From an uncultured Mycoplasmatota bacterium (GTDB lineage Bacteria > Bacillota_I > Bacilli_A > RF39 > UBA660), in NCBI GenBank assembly GCA_900549285.1, contig URNW01000001.1:62001-126000 (forward strand): a stretch of 64,000 nt of DNA, in the 5' to 3' direction. Of the stretch, positions 60,245 to 64,000 are shown in pieces (within the stretch, counting starts at the first letter, position 1; every line of letters begins with the position of its first letter). The position numbers and the translations under genes are program-made. Below the pieces are notes generated by a model, which did no database searches, had not been told where the DNA came from, and saw nothing but the letters and a program-made list of their open reading frames with translations.

Positions 60245-61291
60245 TTATGCATTATCTCTCTTTTTTAACACTTCTAAAAAGGGCTGAAAAGCTGTAGGTA
60301 TAGCATATTTCATATCAATCTCATTTAGTGTTTTCCAAACTAGATGATCCATTTTAGAAGATACTTTTACTATATAAGCTTGCATATACCAAATTTGATG
60401 AGTAAATATATGTTTATTTTCAATACTCTTTTCGATTGAAATAAAAGGAATATGCTTTTCTTCTAAATATTTTTTTACTTCATCAATCGTTAAAATGCCA
60501 TCAATATTAAAGAACTCCCATAAATGTTGTAATAATTGTTGTTCTTTTCTTTTTGAAATCGCATAATACTCTTGGTAAGAAAATAAAAATACGGTAAAAA
60601 ACTTTTCCTTTTTTCTCTTTTTTTCTAGTCTAACAGGAATTTGTTGCCATGTTTTTTCAATATATGCTCTACATAATTTTTTTATAGGACAAATATCACA
60701 TTTAGGCATCCCATTTGGAAGGCAAATGACTTCTCCTAATTCCATCAAAGCCTCATTAAAATTTCCTGCATCTGATGGCATAATTTTGCTTAACTCTTCT
60801 CTAATTTCTTTCTTAGTTTTAACTAAATCAATATTTCTTCTATCATTCATAACTCTAGTATAAACTCTTAAAACGTTTCCATCCACTGTTGGCGTAGAAG
60901 CATTAAAACAAATAGAAGCTATAGCCGAAGCAGTATATTCACCAATTCCAGGAAGCATAATGATTTCTTTATAAGTACTAGGAAACTCACCATAATATTT
61001 TTCCATAATTATTTGAGCCGCTTTCTTTAAATTTCTAGCTCGGCTATAATATCCCAAGCCTTCCCATAATTTCAAAAGGTCATCCAAAGAAATGACAGCT
61101 AAACTAGATATATCAGGAATTTTCTTAATAAATCTCTCATAATAAGGTATTACTGTTTCAATTCTTGTTTGTTGGAGCATAATTTCAGAAATCCAAACAT
61201 AATAAGGATTTTTAGTTTCTCTCCAAGGTAATATTCTTTTATTGAATTGATACCATTCTAATAATAGCAAAACTATTTCTTGCATCTTCAA
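60245..61291 (-). CDS. mutY: A/G-specific adenine glycosylase MutY
   Basis: 348 residues if begun at TTG 61291 (ATG 61285 is an alternative two codons on). Catalytic Glu in SEIMLQQTRIETVIPYY; HhH and Asp in MLPGIGEYTASAIASICFNA and TPTVDGNVLRV; four Cys of the iron-sulphur cluster in CLPNGMPKCDICPIKKLC. A NUDIX-like C-terminal domain (about 225-345) recognises 8-oxoG. It removes A mispaired with 8-oxoG. It follows murF after one base. Confidence 0.93.
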   Translation of the reverse strand: MKMQEIVLLLLEWYQFNKRILPWRETKNPYYVWISEIMLQQTRIETVIPYYERFIKKIPDISSLAVISLDDLLKLWEGLGYYSRARNLKKAAQIIMEKYYGEFPSTYKEIIMLPGIGEYTASAIASICFNASTPTVDGNVLRVYTRVMNDRRNIDLVKTKKEIREELSKIMPSDAGNFNEALMELGEVICLPNGMPKCDICPIKKLCRAYIEKTWQQIPVRLEKKRKKEKFFTVFLFSYQEYYAISKRKEQQLLQHLWEFFNIDGILTIDEVKKYLEEKHIPFISIEKSIENKHIFTHQIWYMQAYIVKVSSKMDHLVWKTLNEIDMKYAIPTAFQPFLEVLKKRDNA

Positions 61292-61292
61292 A

Positions 61293-62657
61293 TTAAAACT
61301 CCAACGTTTTTAATTCATCTACAATCTGAGAAAAATTCATAGCATGACTCGCTTTTATTAATAAAGTATCTCCTTTAGTAATAGCTCTTTTTAAAAAGAT
61401 AATGGCCTCTTCATTTGTTGTAAAATGAAAACAATTATTTTTATTTAATCCTTGTTTAATAGCTTCTTCATGAATATATTTAGAATCCTCTCCTACCGTA
61501 ACTAATAAATCAATACCAGAGTTAAAAACAAGTTTGCCTATATCTTGATGAATTTTCTTACTAAAATCCCCTAATTCTAAAATATCTCCTAATACTGCAA
61601 TTTTACGTGTTGAAAAACTTTTTAAAACATCCAATGCTAAAGCTACAGAATCATAACTAGAATTATAAGTATCATCTAAAATACAAAAACCATCTTTCAA
61701 AATTTTAGACATTCTATGCTCTTCAGCTACTTGATTTTGATAGGCAAAATTAATTTCTTTATCTGAAACATCAAGCATTCTTCCAATAATATATGAAACT
61801 AAACTATTATAAATAAATGCTTTACCATAAACAGGAATTTGATACTTTTGATTTTTTAAAGTAAAAGTAGTACCATCTTTTGAATATTCAATATCTCTCG
61901 CTTGATAATCACTTTCTTGATCAATTCCAAAGGTAATAATAGAATATTCTGGATGAGATTTTGCCCATGTATAAAGTAAATCATTATCATTATTTATTAA
62001 AATAGGACCCGTTAGTCCATATAATATTTCAAGTTTTGCTTTTAAAATATTTTCACGACTTCCCAAATTTCCAATATGACTAGTTCCAATATTAGTAATT
62101 ACTGCCACACTAGGTTTAGCAATATTACTAAGCAAACTAATTTCTCCAAGATGATTCATCCCCATTTCAAGTACAATACATTCTTCATCTTGATAATTTA
62201 ATAAAGTAAAAGATAAGCCAATTTTAGTATTCAAATTACCTTGTGTTTTCAAAACTTTATATTTTTGCTCCAAAACACTAGCAATTAAATTTTTAGTACT
62301 GGTTTTTCCAACACTTCCCGTAACTGCAATTACAGGAACATGAATATTTTCTCTTTTTTTTGTTGCAATTGCCATAATAAATTCTATAGTATCATCAACT
62401 AAAATAATATTTTTATCTACATACTTTTTTTTCACATCTTCTATATTTTCTAGTTTAGATAAAATACAAGTCTTTGCTCCCTTAGAAAAAGCATCTTCAA
62501 AAAAAACATTTCCATCAAAATTTTCGCCTGTAAAAGCAACATAAGTATCTCCCTTATGAATCACTCTAGTATCTTTTGAAAAGTTATCTAGCGAATCCTC
62601 AATATTACCACAAATTAATTTGGCATTACTAATATTTAAAACATCTGCTATTTTCAT
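61293..62657 (-). CDS. murF: UDP-MurNAc-tripeptide--D-Ala-D-Ala ligase MurF
   Basis: 454 residues from ATG 62657, preceded by AGGTGA; the longer reading from 62666 puts that site in the coding part. Mur ligase ATP motif VIAVTGSVGKTSTKNLI, then VLEMGMNHLGEISLLS, NIGTSHIGNLGSRENILKAK and DDTYNSSYDSVALALDVL. It adds D-Ala-D-Ala to the wall precursor in the cytoplasm. ddl follows two genes later. Confidence 0.95.
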   Translation of the reverse strand: MKIADVLNISNAKLICGNIEDSLDNFSKDTRVIHKGDTYVAFTGENFDGNVFFEDAFSKGAKTCILSKLENIEDVKKKYVDKNIILVDDTIEFIMAIATKKRENIHVPVIAVTGSVGKTSTKNLIASVLEQKYKVLKTQGNLNTKIGLSFTLLNYQDEECIVLEMGMNHLGEISLLSNIAKPSVAVITNIGTSHIGNLGSRENILKAKLEILYGLTGPILINNDNDLLYTWAKSHPEYSIITFGIDQESDYQARDIEYSKDGTTFTLKNQKYQIPVYGKAFIYNSLVSYIIGRMLDVSDKEINFAYQNQVAEEHRMSKILKDGFCILDDTYNSSYDSVALALDVLKSFSTRKIAVLGDILELGDFSKKIHQDIGKLVFNSGIDLLVTVGEDSKYIHEEAIKQGLNKNNCFHFTTNEEAIIFLKRAITKGDTLLIKASHAMNFSQIVDELKTLEF

Positions 62658-62738
62658 ATATATCACCTAAAAAAATTATACTAAAATTCTCATTAAAAAT
62701 CCACTATTCTAAAGAATTCAGTATAATTTTTTACATAT

Positions 62739-64000
62739 TTACAAAAATAAACGATCAAAAATTTCTTGATAATTTTTAACTAAAACAATATTCATTTTCT
62801 CTCTAATGATATCAGGAACCTCTTCTAAATCAAGTTCATTTAATGCAGGAATAAAAATATCGGTAATACCATGATTATAAGCTCCAATGATCTTTTCTTT
62901 AATACCACCAACCTTCAAAATATCTCCATTTAAAGAAATTTCTCCTGTAAAAGCAAGGTGATTAGCTACTTTTTTATTCAAAATAATGCTAATAATGCTA
63001 GTTGTAATAGCAACACCTGCACTAGGACCATCTTTTTTAATTGATCCATCCAAAAAATGAATATGAATATCTTTAATATTAAAATAAAAATCTTTAAAAC
63101 CAAATTGTTTTTGTCGAGCTTTAATATAACTTAAAGAAACATGAGTAGATTCATCCATAACTTGACCCAACATTCCTGTTATAATAAAGTCTCCTTTTCC
63201 CTCATAAATACAAGATTCAACAGGAATAATTTTTCCGCCTCCTCCTGTTACACCTAAAGCATTTACTCTTCCAACAAAATCATGTTTTTTATTTTCTATT
63301 CCATCATACTTTGGAATACCCAAATATTCTTTTAATCGCACTTTACTAATTTTAGTTCTTTCATTAATTTTACCCATCAAAACCAATTTTCTAATAAGTT
63401 TCTCTAAGTTTCTATATAAATCCCGAACTCCTGCTTCCTCAGTATATGAAGAGATCAAAAATAAAAGCATTTCATCACTAATAGAAATAATCTTATTACT
63501 AATTTTATTTTCTTCTAAGATTCTAGGAATTAAATATTTTTTAGCAATATCCAACTTTTCATAATTAGTATAACTAGATAAATAAATAAGCTCTAAACGA
63601 TCTCTTAAAGCAAGAGGAATCATACTTACATCATTAGCAGTAAGAATAAAAAATACATGAGATAGATCAAAAGCTTCTTCAATATAATTATCCACAAATT
63701 CTGTATTTTGCTCTTTATCTAAAATATCTAAAAGTACACTTGCAGGATCATCCTTTGCATTTACTGTTAACTTATCAATTTCATCAATTAAGAACAATGG
63801 ATTTTTACTGCCACATTTTCTTAATCCTTGAATAATCTTACCAGGATTAGAACCCATATAAGTTCTTCTATGACCCATAAGTTCCGAAGAATCATTTAAT
63901 CCTCCTACACTAATTTTATAAAATTTTCGATTTAAAGCACTTGCTATTTGTTTAGCAATACTAGTTTTACCAACACCAGGAGGACCAACTAAACAAATAA
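62739..64000 (-). CDS. lon: ATP-dependent protease Lon (5' part beyond the window)
   Basis: The frame is open to the window edge; 419 residues are visible, starting within the AAA module: Walker A LVGPPGVGKTSIAKQIAS, FYKISVGGLNDSSELMGHRR, Walker B PLFLIDEIDKL and sensor TANDVSMIPLALRDRLE. The C-terminal protease domain has Ser in DGPSAGVAITT and Lys in KVGGIKEKIIGAYNHGI, the Ser-Lys dyad. The substrate-binding N-terminal domain is outside the window. Lon degrades damaged and regulatory proteins. Confidence 0.95.
   Translation of the reverse strand, partial: ICLVGPPGVGKTSIAKQIASALNRKFYKISVGGLNDSSELMGHRRTYMGSNPGKIIQGLRKCGSKNPLFLIDEIDKLTVNAKDDPASVLLDILDKEQNTEFVDNYIEEAFDLSHVFFILTANDVSMIPLALRDRLELIYLSSYTNYEKLDIAKKYLIPRILEENKISNKIISISDEMLLFLISSYTEEAGVRDLYRNLEKLIRKLVLMGKINERTKISKVRLKEYLGIPKYDGIENKKHDFVGRVNALGVTGGGGKIIPVESCIYEGKGDFIITGMLGQVMDESTHVSLSYIKARQKQFGFKDFYFNIKDIHIHFLDGSIKKDGPSAGVAITTSIISIILNKKVANHLAFTGEISLNGDILKVGGIKEKIIGAYNHGITDIFIPALNELDLEEVPDIIREKMNIVLVKNYQEIFDRLFL

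Overview
The window is an AT-rich (roughly 30% G+C by eye), gene-dense stretch of a Firmicutes chromosome. TGA ends several genes (thioredoxin, the SpoIIID-like gene, rarA) and Trp is TGG, so the standard bacterial code is used, not the mycoplasma code. Sporulation-type genes recur: gerM-like, gerE, spoIIIAH-like, a spoIIID-like regulator, a ftsW/spoVE-family gene, spoVB, yjcZ and perhaps spoIIM. Together with comEA/comEC, GatCAB, RNase HIII, a T-box leader and 6S RNA beside tcdA and rarA, this points to an endospore-forming member of the Bacilli. An uncultured gut lineage (RF39/ML615J-28/Erysipelotrichales-like) is my inference, not a demonstrated identification.

Layout. 1-2.9 kb: heterodimeric ABC exporter, first subunit cut by the window edge. 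3-4.6 kb: lone MFS transporter and a decayed ORF. 4.6-6.5 kb: three minus-strand sporulation genes (gerM-like, gerE, spoIIIAH-like). 6.6-9.4 kb: membrane protein, then an XRE regulator divergent from a large anchored surface protein. 9.5-17.1 kb: lepA-spoIIID-like-hemW operon, a cell-surface protein, comEA-comEC and holA. 17.1-20.2 kb: rnhC, cvpA, thioredoxin and membrane proteins. 20.3-20.6 kb: tRNA operon Lys-Ile-Glu. 20.55-22.2 kb: decayed integrative element in the tRNA-Glu 3' end. 22.5-29.7 kb: D,D-carboxypeptidase, rnc-smc, def, yjcZ and ftsW/spoVE. 29.75-31.4 kb: a second XRE regulator/surface protein cassette. 31.5-37.6 kb: spoVB, comN-relA-dtd and a three-gene unknown family. 37.6-46 kb: Asp-type T-box and the hisS-aspS-asnS-kinase-gatCAB operon. 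46-53.4 kb: anchored protein, HerA-like ATPase, 6S RNA, tcdA, gpsA-rarA, xerD and a tiny Arg/Ser/Asn-rich protein. 53.5-57 kb: ZIP transporter, membrane protein, Cys-rich exported protein with its HTH gene. 57.1-64 kb: mnmA, SpoIIM-like protein, a 32-aa membrane peptide, murF-mutY-ddl and lon (5' end beyond the window).

How genes work together. The hisS operon groups aminoacyl-tRNA supply: separate AspRS and AsnRS, with GatCAB probably used for Gln-tRNA(Gln). Its leader reads GAC (Asp). comN-relA-dtd keeps Bacilli gene order, but the Rel hydrolase site is altered. murF and ddl make and add D-Ala-D-Ala; mutY lies between them.

Most noteworthy: the two paired XRE regulator/surface protein cassettes with distinct 17-bp palindromes; the decayed tRNA-Glu element; a Rel enzyme with a degenerate HD site; a SpoIIID-like protein with a second HTH; a tandem trio of unknown proteins; an unusually short SMC; and two genes below 45 codons.
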